From: an uncultured Spirochaetota bacterium
GTDB taxonomy: Bacteria > Spirochaetota > Spirochaetia > JAFGXN01
Direction: 5' to 3'
DNA length: 55,829 nucleotides
NCBI GenBank assembly: GCA_944388995.1
Contig: CALXKN010000011.1
Location: forward strand, 1 to 55,829
How positions within the stretch are numbered: the stretch's first letter is position 1; every line of letters begins with the position of its first letter. The notes under the pieces are model-generated. The model worked only from the letters and a program-made list of their open reading frames with translations, was not told the origin of the DNA and did not search any database. Made by a program: the position numbers and the translations under genes. Below, piece after piece: positions 5,632 to 14,459 of this stretch.

Positions 5632-8433
5632 GTGAAAGAGTATTTCAAGGAATTGAGTGATGTTTTGAACGCATACACGTTCGGCGACCTCTTTGAAGCA
5701 ATGCAGGCGGTGGAACTGTGCGATCAATTCATTACCGAAAACGAAATTCCGGAAGAGGAATTGGCGCAAATCCGCCTGTTAAAATCACTTCTGGAATCCA
5801 TCATTCTGCAAGGCTCGTCCGACGAACAGGAAGCTGAACTGCTCCGTATTAAAACGGCTTTGCTTGAAGGAACCGCAGCCGAAGCAGCGCCGGCGGTATA
5901 TGCGCACGGTACTCCCGCCGCAGAAGAGCCTCAAACGCCGACTGTTACGGCCGACGATCTGCTTGCGCAAATGGGCGGTGCCGAACCTAAACCGGCAGAC
6001 GACTTCGCCCGTTTACTCTCGCAGATGAACGATGCTGCCGACAATGACACTCAGCAACAGGACATCGACTCCCTTCTTTCACAAATGCAGCCGCCGCAGG
6101 ACGAAGCGCCGGCTCCGGAAGCCGAAAGCGCGGTACAGAAACAAGAAACGCCGACCGGACCAAAGCCCGGAGAGATGCTGACAATCACCGTCGACGACGG
6201 CGAGACGCTGAATTCGTTTGTAGCGGAATCGACGGAACATCTGGACAACGTTGAAAATCTGATAGTCAATTTGGAAGCCACTCACGACCGGGATACCGTC
6301 AACGCGATTTTTCGCGCCATGCACACCATTAAAGGAATCAGCGGCTTCATGGGATTTTCGCAGATTACGCAGCTTTCCCACCGTCTGGAAAATTTGCTTG
6401 ACGCCCTGCGGTCGAATGCCATCGACTTCTCTTCGGAGCTGATTGACATACTGCTTTCAGGATCCGATATTCTGCGTTCGATGATGAACGTTCTGGCGCC
6501 GGTCGCCGCCCGCTACGCCGCATCGGAGGATTCTTTCGCGGTGGAATTTCCGGTTTACGACCTCTCTTCCATTTTAAACGACATTGAACGGTACATGGCG
6601 GCGCACGAATGCGGTGCGGAAAACAGCACGCCGTCAGAGCCGGCAAAGAACGAAGAAATTCCGCAGCAGCAGCCCGCTGCCGAACCGGCGTTTTCTTCTC
6701 CGATGCTCACCGCCCGCGAATTGGGCGAATACGCGTACGCCGCCAAAAAAGTTTTCGAAAACCTCAAACGCTCACTGACGATATTGCAGCAAGACATTCG
6801 AAACGAAACCGCCATGCGGAAAATCGTAACGGAAATCAAGGCGCTGCACGACGCCTCACTGAAAACCGGCGTTCATGAAATCATCGATTTATGCGAACTG
6901 ATTACCAATAAAATCAACCGAGTATCCGACGGCTATACCCTCTCTTACTCGGACCTCTTTTCGAGCCTCAAAACGCTGGCCGATGCGTTTAAGGCGCGTA
7001 TGGCGCTTTTAAAACAAGCTGCCGGCGAAGAACTTCCGCCTCTCGAGGAAGAGAAGAACGAAGAAGCCGACAAAGCGGCGCCGATCAGCCCGGTTCAACC
7101 GCAGCCGTTTCAGATGCCGACCGCCGAACCTCAAACGGAGCGGCCGCAGTCGGAAGCGGTTCGCTCAACTGCTGCCGTACAGCCCGAACTGCCGAAAGCG
7201 AAGGAAGGCGACGCGCCTCAAAAGACGGTGAGCGCTGCCGCCGCTGCCGCCGATCCCGAAGCGACCACCGTCCGCGTCGACATCAAGAAAATGGATCGCC
7301 TCTTCAATATGATCGGAGAGCTGATTACCGCCCAAGACATTCTGATGGGACAGTTCGACGAAGAGGATGAAAGTCAGGAAATCCAAAAAGCGAAAAATAA
7401 CCTGGAAAACGTCACGCGCGAAATTCAGGAACTCTCCATGCAGCTGCGCATGATCACCCTTAACGGACTCTTCAACAAAATGAAGCGTCTGGTAAGAGAT
7501 TTGTCGCGCAAACTCCAAAAAGAGATCAATTTTACGATTTTCGGCCAGGACACGGAGATGGATCGCAACGTCATCGATGAGATTTCCGATCCGCTGATGC
7601 ACATCATCCGGAACGCGTTGGATCACGGAATCGAAACCGCCGCCGAACGGACGGCCGCAGGCAAACCGCCTGCGGGAAACGTCACGCTCGGAGCCAAATA
7701 TGAAGGCAACAGCATTGTTATCAGCGTCCGCGACGACGGTCGCGGTCTGGATAAAGCCAAAATCAAAGAAAAAGCGATTCGAAAAGGAATCATTACAGCC
7801 GAAGAGGCCGCGAATTTACCCGAACGCAAAATTTTTGATTTGATTATGCTGCCCGGTTTTTCAACATCCGAAACGGTTTCCGATATTTCCGGGCGCGGCG
7901 TTGGTATGGACGTTGTCAAGCGCAGCATCGACGCATTGCGCGGATCGGTCATCATCCGTTCCGAAGAGGGAAAAGGCAGTGAATTTCTTATCCGAATTCC
8001 GTTGACGCTCGCCATTATCGACGCCATCACCTTTAAGCTCGGCGAGCTGACATTCGCGACGCAGATCACCGACGTCGTCGAATTTTACAAATTCAGGGAA
8101 GAACAGGTGACCGTTACGCAGAGTCAGGGCGAAGTTTTAAACCTCCGCGGGGAACTGATTCCGATTTTGGAAATGAGCCGCTGCTACGGCACAGATCATC
8201 ACTATCAGCGTTACGAAGACGGCATCGCCATCATTGCCGCCTCTTCAAACGATAAAAAAGTCGCCGTTGTGGTCGACGAAATCATCGGCAACAAGCATTT
8301 GGTCATCAAACCTTTACCGCAGATGTTTGCCCACCTCTCCAGTTTGTCAGGATGCAGTATCCTGGCCGGCGGAGAGACCTGCCTGATTGTCGACATGAAT
8401 CGTCTGCTCGGCGAAACTCTGGATTTGGTTTAG
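5632..8433 (+). CDS. cheA: Chemotaxis histidine kinase CheA with extended N-terminus
   Basis: I chose the GTG at 5632 because GGGGA lies 7 bases upstream; a TTG at 5626 is only 1 base from that site. The 933-residue kinase is long for CheA (about 650-700). A helical N-terminal segment (about 1-80) is followed by an acidic/proline linker with three LLxQM motifs (ending at residues 114, 132 and 152). An HPt (P1) domain carries the phosphorylatable His231 (MHTIKG). A second HPt-like bundle around residues 370-460 has a histidine (His406, ALHDAS) but not the KG context. After another linker come the P3 dimerisation helices (from about 548), the P4 ATPase with N box (HIIRNALDHG), G1 (DDGRG) and G2 (GRGVGMD), and the C-terminal CheW-like P5. 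I do not see a normal P2 CheY-binding domain. It lies between cheY and cheW. Confidence 0.95.
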   Translation: MKEYFKELSDVLNAYTFGDLFEAMQAVELCDQFITENEIPEEELAQIRLLKSLLESIILQGSSDEQEAELLRIKTALLEGTAAEAAPAVYAHGTPAAEEPQTPTVTADDLLAQMGGAEPKPADDFARLLSQMNDAADNDTQQQDIDSLLSQMQPPQDEAPAPEAESAVQKQETPTGPKPGEMLTITVDDGETLNSFVAESTEHLDNVENLIVNLEATHDRDTVNAIFRAMHTIKGISGFMGFSQITQLSHRLENLLDALRSNAIDFSSELIDILLSGSDILRSMMNVLAPVAARYAASEDSFAVEFPVYDLSSILNDIERYMAAHECGAENSTPSEPAKNEEIPQQQPAAEPAFSSPMLTARELGEYAYAAKKVFENLKRSLTILQQDIRNETAMRKIVTEIKALHDASLKTGVHEIIDLCELITNKINRVSDGYTLSYSDLFSSLKTLADAFKARMALLKQAAGEELPPLEEEKNEEADKAAPISPVQPQPFQMPTAEPQTERPQSEAVRSTAAVQPELPKAKEGDAPQKTVSAAAAAADPEATTVRVDIKKMDRLFNMIGELITAQDILMGQFDEEDESQEIQKAKNNLENVTREIQELSMQLRMITLNGLFNKMKRLVRDLSRKLQKEINFTIFGQDTEMDRNVIDEISDPLMHIIRNALDHGIETAAERTAAGKPPAGNVTLGAKYEGNSIVISVRDDGRGLDKAKIKEKAIRKGIITAEEAANLPERKIFDLIMLPGFSTSETVSDISGRGVGMDVVKRSIDALRGSVIIRSEEGKGSEFLIRIPLTLAIIDAITFKLGELTFATQITDVVEFYKFREEQVTVTQSQGEVLNLRGELIPILEMSRCYGTDHHYQRYEDGIAIIAASSNDKKVAVVVDEIIGNKHLVIKPLPQMFAHLSSLSGCSILAGGETCLIVDMNRLLGETLDLV

Positions 8434-8443
8434 GAGGAGACTC

Positions 8444-8944
8444 ATGTCAAACGATTTCGAAGATTTTCTTGAAGACGATGAGGCCGAAGGGGATGCCGAT
8501 AAATTCCTGCTTTTTGATTTGGGCGAAGAATCTTACGGAATTCCGATTTCGAACATCATTCAGATCGTCGAGATGCAGCCGATTACCCACATTCCCGATA
8601 TGCCGAATTATGTAAAAGGCATCATCAACATCCGCGGACAGATCATTCCCACCATTGATTTAAGAAGCCGCTTTCATCTGCCGGAAAAGGAAGCCGACAA
8701 AAAAACCTGTATCGTCATCATTGCCCATGAAAACAACTCCATGGGACTGATCGTCGACACGGTTTCGGAAGTCCGCTCGATTCCCAAAGATGACGTAGCG
8801 CCGGCGCCGCAGGTAAAAAATCTGAGCATCAACGAGCGTTATATTTTAGGGTTGGCTAAAGTCGGAGACGAAGTCAAAATTTTACTGGATATCAACAAAC
8901 TGTTCTCCGAACAGGATGTTCAAGCAATAGCAAATCGCATTTAA
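8444..8944 (+). CDS. cheW: Chemotaxis coupling protein CheW
   Basis: A 166-residue single CheW domain with an acidic N-terminal extension of about 20 residues. Recognisable segments are FDLGEESYGIPISNIIQIVE, the VKGIINIRGQIIPTIDLR strand pair and GLIVDTVSEVRSIP, all standard for the two-barrel CheW fold. It should link the receptor at 8961-11180 to CheA. A strong AGGAG site precedes the ATG, 10 bases after the cheA stop. Confidence 0.95.
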   Translation: MSNDFEDFLEDDEAEGDADKFLLFDLGEESYGIPISNIIQIVEMQPITHIPDMPNYVKGIINIRGQIIPTIDLRSRFHLPEKEADKKTCIVIIAHENNSMGLIVDTVSEVRSIPKDDVAPAPQVKNLSINERYILGLAKVGDEVKILLDINKLFSEQDVQAIANRI

Positions 8945-8960
8945 GCAGGAGGCGAGAAAA

Positions 8961-11180
8961 ATGAAAAAGACTTTTAAAGTATCAATGATTTTACCGATTG
9001 CCATCACAACGGCATTCGGCATCTTCATTGCCGTTTTGATTACAGCCCTGGTTGGAATGTTTCAGGTCCGCCAGCAGGTGCAAAACATGAACATGGTTTC
9101 CGGTGAAACCGTATTGAGAGAACTGAATGAAAAAGTCGCCGTGGAGATCGCGGTTGACCAGACGCTGATCGACGGCGTGATGAGTTCCTTCAAACTGAAC
9201 AACAATCAGTTTGACATTCCGCTGTTTGCCGAAATGGTCGAAACGATGTTTCTTCAAAAACGGGAAAGCGCATTGTGTGTCGATATTATTCTGTTCGACG
9301 GCTACTTTCTCTACCACCCGATTATCGAAAATTTACGCAACGACCTGAATAACGTCGCCGTCCGCGTTCTGCGCGACCGCGTCGGCAACATTTACCGCGA
9401 TTTTCTGCCTTCCGAAGAGTACCGCAACGGCGAATGGTACACGACGGTGAAAGAAACCGAACAAATGACCATTACCACGCCGCGGCTGGCAAACCTGAAA
9501 AGCTACGGCGACATTTACGTCTTTGAAATATCGTTTCCGTTGATGGCAGGCGAAACTTTTGTCGGCGCCGCTTCGTTCACCTACGAGATGTCAAAAATCG
9601 CCTACATTTCCCCCGAGGATATGAACGCCAACAACGGCGAACAGTGGTTTGCCGTCGATCCGACCGGAACGATCATCACCCATACCCAGGATAAATTCGT
9701 GCAGAGCAATGCGGCCGATTATTTTGGCGCCGAAAACGTCCGAACAATTGAAAACACGTTTAAAAATACGCGTCAGTTTGACGGAACGCTGCGTTTTGAC
9801 GACGGCAGCTGGGTCTGTTCGATTTTCCCGCTGCAGCTGGGCACGACCGTTAAAGAAGGTTTTGTCGGTTTCGCAATGCCGTCAGCCGTTCTGGTCAAAG
9901 CAACGCTGATTCCGCTGCTCTCCGGACTGGGAATCGGTATCGCGGTTCTGATTGTCGTTCTGGTGATTATTTATATCCTGAACAACCGGCTGGCAAAATA
10001 CATTGTGCAGTTAAAGGATACGGCGATCGAAATTGCAGGCGGTAACTACAGCGTCAACCCGCCGAAACTCCCCTTCTCTTCCAAAGACAACGAGCTGGTC
10101 ATCTTCGGCGAAGAACTCGATAAAATGATTGAGTCGATCCGTTACAAAGAGAAAGTCGTCCGCGTCATCGCCAACAAGGATTTAACGATGAACATCGATT
10201 TGGCGTCCGACAAGGACGAATTAGGAAAGATTCTCAAAGGTCTGCAGGTTGCGCTGACGGATTTCTTCGTTCAGACCGACATCGCCGTCAATCAGGTGAA
10301 AAACGGTTCGCAGCAGATTGCCGACGCTTCGCAGTCGCAGTCGCAGGGAGCGACCGAACAGGCGTCCGCAGTCGAAGAAATTTCCGCATCACTGCATGAA
10401 ATCAATGTTCAATCGAAAAACAATGCCGACAAGTCCGATGAGGCCAACAAGTACGCCCGGTTGGCGGCCGACTACGCCCGCGCCGGAAACGAAAAAATGA
10501 ACGTGCTGCTCGGATTAATGAACGAAATTTCGCAGGCGTCGGATCAGACGAAAGCGGTGGTCAAGGCGATCGACGAAATCGCATTCCAAACCAACCTGTT
10601 GGCATTGAACGCTAACGTGGAAGCCGCCCGTGCCGGAAAATACGGCCGCGGATTCGGAGTGGTTGCCGAAGAAGTCCGCAATTTGGCGAAAAAATCGGCG
10701 CAAAGCGTTTTGGAAACCCAGACCATCGTCGATACCATCATCGGAAAGATCCAGGATTCGGTTCAGTTTGCCAATGACACGTCAAAACAGCTGACCGATA
10801 TTCTGAAAGAAGCCGACGTCACCTCGCAGTACCTGCAGGAGATTGCGGTTGCTTCCAAAGAGCAAAGCCAGGGTATCGAACAGATTTCCAAAGCTATCGG
10901 ACAGATTGAACAGGTTACGCAGTCCAACAGCGCCAATGCGGAAGAAGGGGCTGCGGCGGCCGAAGAGTTGGCGGCTCAGGCCGTTCAGCTCCACAGCCAG
11001 TTGGAAGAGATCAAGTTTGAAAGAACCGCCGGAGCGGCCGCGCAGAATTACGCTTCGACTTTCTTGCAGAACGCCCATGCCTCCGTTGCCGCGCAAAAAG
11101 ACGGATCCGATGATTTAAGCGCTGCGCCGTCGGCTGCCTCGGTCATTAAACTGGACGACAGCGATTATGGAAATTTCTAA
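8961..11180 (+). CDS. Methyl-accepting chemotaxis protein with periplasmic Cache-type sensor
   Basis: A 739-residue receptor after a GGAGG site. One membrane helix lies near residues 8-32, followed by a periplasmic sensor of about 275 residues that looks like a double-Cache domain, and a second helix near 313-337. A HAMP-like linker and the cytoplasmic methylation/signalling domain follow. The signalling tip is highly conserved (EIAFQTNLLALNANVEAARAG, about residue 538 onward). No NWETF-type pentapeptide for CheR/CheB tethering is present at the C-terminus, which ends in an acidic tail. The ligand cannot be predicted. Its 3' end overlaps cheR by 14 bases. Confidence 0.93.
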   Translation: MKKTFKVSMILPIAITTAFGIFIAVLITALVGMFQVRQQVQNMNMVSGETVLRELNEKVAVEIAVDQTLIDGVMSSFKLNNNQFDIPLFAEMVETMFLQKRESALCVDIILFDGYFLYHPIIENLRNDLNNVAVRVLRDRVGNIYRDFLPSEEYRNGEWYTTVKETEQMTITTPRLANLKSYGDIYVFEISFPLMAGETFVGAASFTYEMSKIAYISPEDMNANNGEQWFAVDPTGTIITHTQDKFVQSNAADYFGAENVRTIENTFKNTRQFDGTLRFDDGSWVCSIFPLQLGTTVKEGFVGFAMPSAVLVKATLIPLLSGLGIGIAVLIVVLVIIYILNNRLAKYIVQLKDTAIEIAGGNYSVNPPKLPFSSKDNELVIFGEELDKMIESIRYKEKVVRVIANKDLTMNIDLASDKDELGKILKGLQVALTDFFVQTDIAVNQVKNGSQQIADASQSQSQGATEQASAVEEISASLHEINVQSKNNADKSDEANKYARLAADYARAGNEKMNVLLGLMNEISQASDQTKAVVKAIDEIAFQTNLLALNANVEAARAGKYGRGFGVVAEEVRNLAKKSAQSVLETQTIVDTIIGKIQDSVQFANDTSKQLTDILKEADVTSQYLQEIAVASKEQSQGIEQISKAIGQIEQVTQSNSANAEEGAAAAEELAAQAVQLHSQLEEIKFERTAGAAAQNYASTFLQNAHASVAAQKDGSDDLSAAPSAASVIKLDDSDYGNF

Positions 11181-12024
11181 TACGGACACCATCCGTATTT
11201 CGGACGCCGAATTCCACATGATAGCCGATTTCGTCTATCGGGAATTCGGCATCCGTTTTGCCGATCAAAAAAAGTCTCTCGTTGAAGGCCGTCTGAGTAA
11301 AGTGTGGAAAGAGGGGAATTACCGCTCTATCCGCGCTTACCTGGACGACGTCAAAAGCGATCAGTCGGGAAAACGGCTGCAGGAAATGATGAACCGTTTG
11401 ACGACAAACCACTCTTATTTTTTCCGCGAAAATCAGCTACTGACCTACTTCTCCCAAAACGGCGGATTCCAGTCATTGGGATATATGCCGCGGCAGACTC
11501 ATCCCGATATCCGTATCTGGAGCGCCGGCTGTTCGGAAGGACAGGAACCGTACTCGCTCGCCATTACTTTATTGGAATACTTCGGCCCTCATCTGAAGGC
11601 CGTCAATCCGTTTATTCTGGCAACGGACATCTCGGAACGCGCATTAATGAAAGCCGTCAACGGCGTTTATTCCAAATCCGAAATTACAGAAAACGTCAAT
11701 AAACTTTTTTTGGTCAACTACTTCGAGCACGTCGGCAGCGACGAATACCGGGTAAAAAAATCCATCCGCGATATGATTCTGTTCCGCCGGCTCAATTTGA
11801 ATAACGACGCCTATCCGTTCAAGAACCGGTTCGACATTATTTACTGCCGCAACGTGATGATTTACTTTGACAACGACTCCAAAGAGCGGATTATCAACCG
11901 GTTTTACCGATACATCAAACCGGGCGGCTATCTGGTTATCGGGTGTTCCGAATCGATCAACAACCTGAAGCACCCTTTTAAACAAGTCGCCGGTTCTATT
12001 TACAGGAAGATTGAAAAAATATGA
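11167..12024 (+). CDS. cheR: Chemotaxis protein methyltransferase CheR
   Basis: A 285-residue protein with the N-terminal helical CheR domain and a SAM-binding Rossmann domain. The motif WSAGCSEGQEPYSLA binds S-adenosylmethionine, ATDISERAL is the second SAM contact, and YCRNVMIYF closes the family signature. It methylates receptor glutamates for adaptation, opposing CheB. The ATG lies within the 3' end of the receptor gene, and the stop overlaps the cheB ATG by 4 bases, consistent with coupled translation. Confidence 0.95.
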   Translation: MEISNTDTIRISDAEFHMIADFVYREFGIRFADQKKSLVEGRLSKVWKEGNYRSIRAYLDDVKSDQSGKRLQEMMNRLTTNHSYFFRENQLLTYFSQNGGFQSLGYMPRQTHPDIRIWSAGCSEGQEPYSLAITLLEYFGPHLKAVNPFILATDISERALMKAVNGVYSKSEITENVNKLFLVNYFEHVGSDEYRVKKSIRDMILFRRLNLNNDAYPFKNRFDIIYCRNVMIYFDNDSKERIINRFYRYIKPGGYLVIGCSESINNLKHPFKQVAGSIYRKIEKI

Positions 12025-13061
12025 TAAAAGTACTGATTGTAGACGATTCTCCGTCCATCTGTTCGATTCTCAGACGGACAATTAACAAAGAAGAAGATAT
12101 GGAAGTGGTCGGATCGGCCGGAGATCCGTACCAGGCGCGCGAATTGATTCTGAAATTCCAGCCGGACGTGATGACCGTCGATGTGGAAATGCCGAAAATG
12201 GACGGGTTGGAGTTCATCCGCAAACTGCTGCCCCAATACCCGATTCCGACCATTGTCGTCTCTTCACTGGCGCGGAAAAATTCAACGCTTGCCTTTGACG
12301 CGTTGGAAAGCGGAGCCGTCGCTTTTGTCCAAAAACCGCAACTGGCCGGAGCCCAAACCGACATCCGCGATTTTTTCAAAGCGCTTCTTCACGAAATCCG
12401 CCTGGCCTCCAAAGCCGATGTTTCCCGCCTGAAAAAACTGAACTTTGACATCCGCCGTGTTCCGAAGAGCGAATTCCGTTTGATCAGCTCCCGGACAACC
12501 GATAAAGTGATCGTTATGGGAGCCTCTACCGGCGGAACGACGGCTTTGACCTTTCTTCTGAAACAGTTTCCGTCCAATATGCCGGGAACCGTTATTGTTC
12601 AGCATATGCCGCCGGGCTTCACCGCCCGTTTTGCCGAACGGCTGAACGATGAATGCAGTATCTCCGTCAGGGAAGCAAAAAACGGCGATGTTGTCAGACA
12701 GGGCGAAGTTTTGATTGCGCCCGGCGGGCTTCATTTAAAGCTTGTCAAAAAAGGACGGGACATTGCCGTTGAAACCTTTGACGGCCCCCGCCTGCACGGA
12801 GTCATTCCGTCGGTCGACTACCTTTTTTTGTCGGCGGCCGATGTTTTGAAAGAGCGCGCCGTCGCCGTGATTTTAACCGGGATGGGCGACGACGGAGCCA
12901 AAGCGATGGCGCAGTTACGGGTTTCAGGAGCTTATACAATCGCACAGGATAAAGAAACCTCTCTGATTTACGGAATGCCGGCGGCGGCCGTCAGCGCGGG
13001 CGGAGTCACTGTCAGTCTGCCGCTCGACAAAATAACCGAAGAAATCATACGAAGGTTGTAA
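12021..13061 (+). CDS. cheB: Chemotaxis response regulator/protein-glutamate methylesterase CheB
   Basis: A 346-residue two-domain protein. The N-terminal receiver has phosphoacceptor Asp54 in the TVDVEMPKMDG segment. The C-terminal methylesterase carries the catalytic triad Ser169 (GASTGG), His195 (QHMPPGF) and Asp290 (GMGDDGA). It removes receptor methyl groups and deamidates glutamines when phosphorylated by CheA. It overlaps cheR by 4 bases and ends 2 bases before cheD, the usual adaptation module. Confidence 0.96.
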   Translation: MIKVLIVDDSPSICSILRRTINKEEDMEVVGSAGDPYQARELILKFQPDVMTVDVEMPKMDGLEFIRKLLPQYPIPTIVVSSLARKNSTLAFDALESGAVAFVQKPQLAGAQTDIRDFFKALLHEIRLASKADVSRLKKLNFDIRRVPKSEFRLISSRTTDKVIVMGASTGGTTALTFLLKQFPSNMPGTVIVQHMPPGFTARFAERLNDECSISVREAKNGDVVRQGEVLIAPGGLHLKLVKKGRDIAVETFDGPRLHGVIPSVDYLFLSAADVLKERAVAVILTGMGDDGAKAMAQLRVSGAYTIAQDKETSLIYGMPAAAVSAGGVTVSLPLDKITEEIIRRL

Positions 13062-13063
13062 TT

Positions 13064-13552
13064 ATGGAAAAACCGACTTTGGTGGTAAACATTTCCGATT
13101 TTAAAATCTCGAATAATCCGGGCGATCACATTGTCACCTACTCGCTCGGTTCGTGCCTCGGCGTTACCGTTTACGATCCGACGCTGAGATTGGGAGGCAT
13201 GATTCACTGTCTTTTACCCGATTCGACTATCGGCAAAGGAAAAGCGGATTTCAATCCGGCCATGTATGTTGATTCGGGACTGACGCTTATGCTGCAAAAA
13301 CTGACCGAATTGGGCTCCAATAAAAAAAACTGGCAAATCAAGGCTGCCGGCTGCGGCGAACCTGCTTCCGCACTGACGGAACACTTCAACATCGGCAACC
13401 GAAATTTCATTATGCTGAAAAAAATTTTATGGACGAACGGATTGGTTCTCAACAATAAACTGGTCGGCGGCAACCGTCCGAAAACGCTTTTTTTGGACAT
13501 CAAAAACGGAGCCGTTACGGTCAAAATGGGAAACGATATCGTTACATTATAG
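13064..13552 (+). CDS. cheD: Receptor glutamine deamidase CheD
   Basis: A 162-residue CheD with catalytic Cys31 (YSLGSCLGV) and His48 (GGMIHCLLP) at the family's normal positions. It deamidates receptor glutamines and, in Bacillus and Thermotoga, also binds CheC to modulate its phosphatase activity. No typical two-site CheC is seen here; the CheX-like protein two genes downstream is the closest partner candidate. The start is 2 bases after cheB, so translation probably depends on coupling. Confidence 0.93.
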   Translation: MEKPTLVVNISDFKISNNPGDHIVTYSLGSCLGVTVYDPTLRLGGMIHCLLPDSTIGKGKADFNPAMYVDSGLTLMLQKLTELGSNKKNWQIKAAGCGEPASALTEHFNIGNRNFIMLKKILWTNGLVLNNKLVGGNRPKTLFLDIKNGAVTVKMGNDIVTL

Positions 13553-13562
13553 GGAGAAAGAG

Positions 13563-13937
13563 ATGAGCAAAACTGTTTTAATTGTAGATGATTCGGCGAC
13601 GCAGCGTCTGATGCTGAAAAAAATTTTAAAGATGATCGGATTAACCGATATCGTCATTAAAGAAGCCTCCAACGGTAAAGAGGCGCTTGAAATTGTCAAA
13701 TCGCAACCCATTTCCCTGATTTTAACCGATTTGAACATGCCGACAATGAGCGGAGAAGAGCTGATAGCCACTTTAAAATCCGAATCGGACACCTGCAACC
13801 TGCCGATTATCGTCATTACATCAAAAGGCGCCGAAAATATGCAAATTCAGATGATGGAAGTCGGTATTGACGGAATTTTGATGAAACCGTTCGAACCGGA
13901 ACAGTTGGCAACTTTAATCCAACACATAGGAGAGTAA
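13563..13937 (+). CDS. cheY: Second CheY-type response regulator
   Basis: A 124-residue receiver domain with Asp9/Asp10, phosphoacceptor Asp56 (LTDLNMP), Thr86 and Lys108. It is not closely similar to the CheY at 5267-5629. It precedes the CheX-like phosphatase by 2 bases after a GGGAGAAAGAG ribosome site; in Treponema and Borrelia a cheX-cheY pair works together on the motor, so this copy may be the motor-binding one. That division of labour is inference. Confidence 0.92.
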   Translation: MSKTVLIVDDSATQRLMLKKILKMIGLTDIVIKEASNGKEALEIVKSQPISLILTDLNMPTMSGEELIATLKSESDTCNLPIIVITSKGAENMQIQMMEVGIDGILMKPFEPEQLATLIQHIGE

Positions 13938-13939
13938 TT

Positions 13940-14380
13940 ATGGAAGGCGTACAGGAAGCTTTTATCTCGACATTCGAAGAAACGGCTTTTCAATTCCTGA
14001 ATCCGCTTGAAAAACCGGTTCAAGAGTATGACGACATCGGTTACTTTATCGGCCGCTGCCGTTTTGACGGCGCTATCAATGGAATTTTCGACTTGATTAT
14101 CCATGAATCAACCGTCAACGAATACTTGGAATTTCTTTTCAGCGACGAACCGGAAACCGAAATTACCGATGAATTGCGCTCCGATTCCGTCAAAGAACTT
14201 TCCAATGTGTTGTGTGGAAATATGATCTCCAAATGCGTCAATGCGCAGGCATCGGAGTACAAAATCGAAAAACCGGTTATCCTTGCCCTCTCCTCTCTTG
14301 CCGATGCGGGAGATTTATCCCTCTACTCTTTTTTCGAAAACTCCGGAAAAGTTTGCGGATTTTCGTTTCTGGTCAACTAG
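13940..14380 (+). CDS. CheX/CheC-family CheY-P phosphatase
   Basis: A 146-residue protein carrying the complete CheC/CheX/FliY phosphatase signature: Asp82-x3-Glu86-x2-Asn89 followed after 22 residues by Pro112. In the family, the Glu and Asn position the water that attacks CheY-P. There is only one such site, as in CheX. The N-terminus (EGVQEAFISTFEETAFQFL) also fits CheX. It closes the chemotaxis operon directly behind the second cheY. Spirochaetes use CheX as their CheY-P phosphatase. A second, clearly different CheX lies at 39064-39540. Confidence 0.75.
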   Translation: MEGVQEAFISTFEETAFQFLNPLEKPVQEYDDIGYFIGRCRFDGAINGIFDLIIHESTVNEYLEFLFSDEPETEITDELRSDSVKELSNVLCGNMISKCVNAQASEYKIEKPVILALSSLADAGDLSLYSFFENSGKVCGFSFLVN

Positions 14381-14404
14381 ATAAAGTTTTTTTTCGAAAA
14401 AACC

Positions 14405-14433
14405 TTGCCGACTCGCGATTTTTTCACTATTTT
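14405..14433 (+). promoter_or_regulatory. Promoter for the grpE-dnaK-dnaJ operon
   Basis: TTGCCG (14405-14410) and TATTTT (14428-14433) have a 17-base spacer. A search by eye of the 80-base gap found no CIRCE inverted repeat (TTAGCACTC...GAGTGCTAA), so HrcA control is not indicated. An A/T-only hairpin lies just upstream. Confidence 0.45.
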
Positions 14434-14459
14434 GAAAGTAAGATAAGAAAGGAGAATTC

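Noticed and set aside
14381-14404. Terminator after the chemotaxis operon
   Set aside because: Only a T8-CG-A6 hairpin is present with no G+C stem; it is too weak to call.
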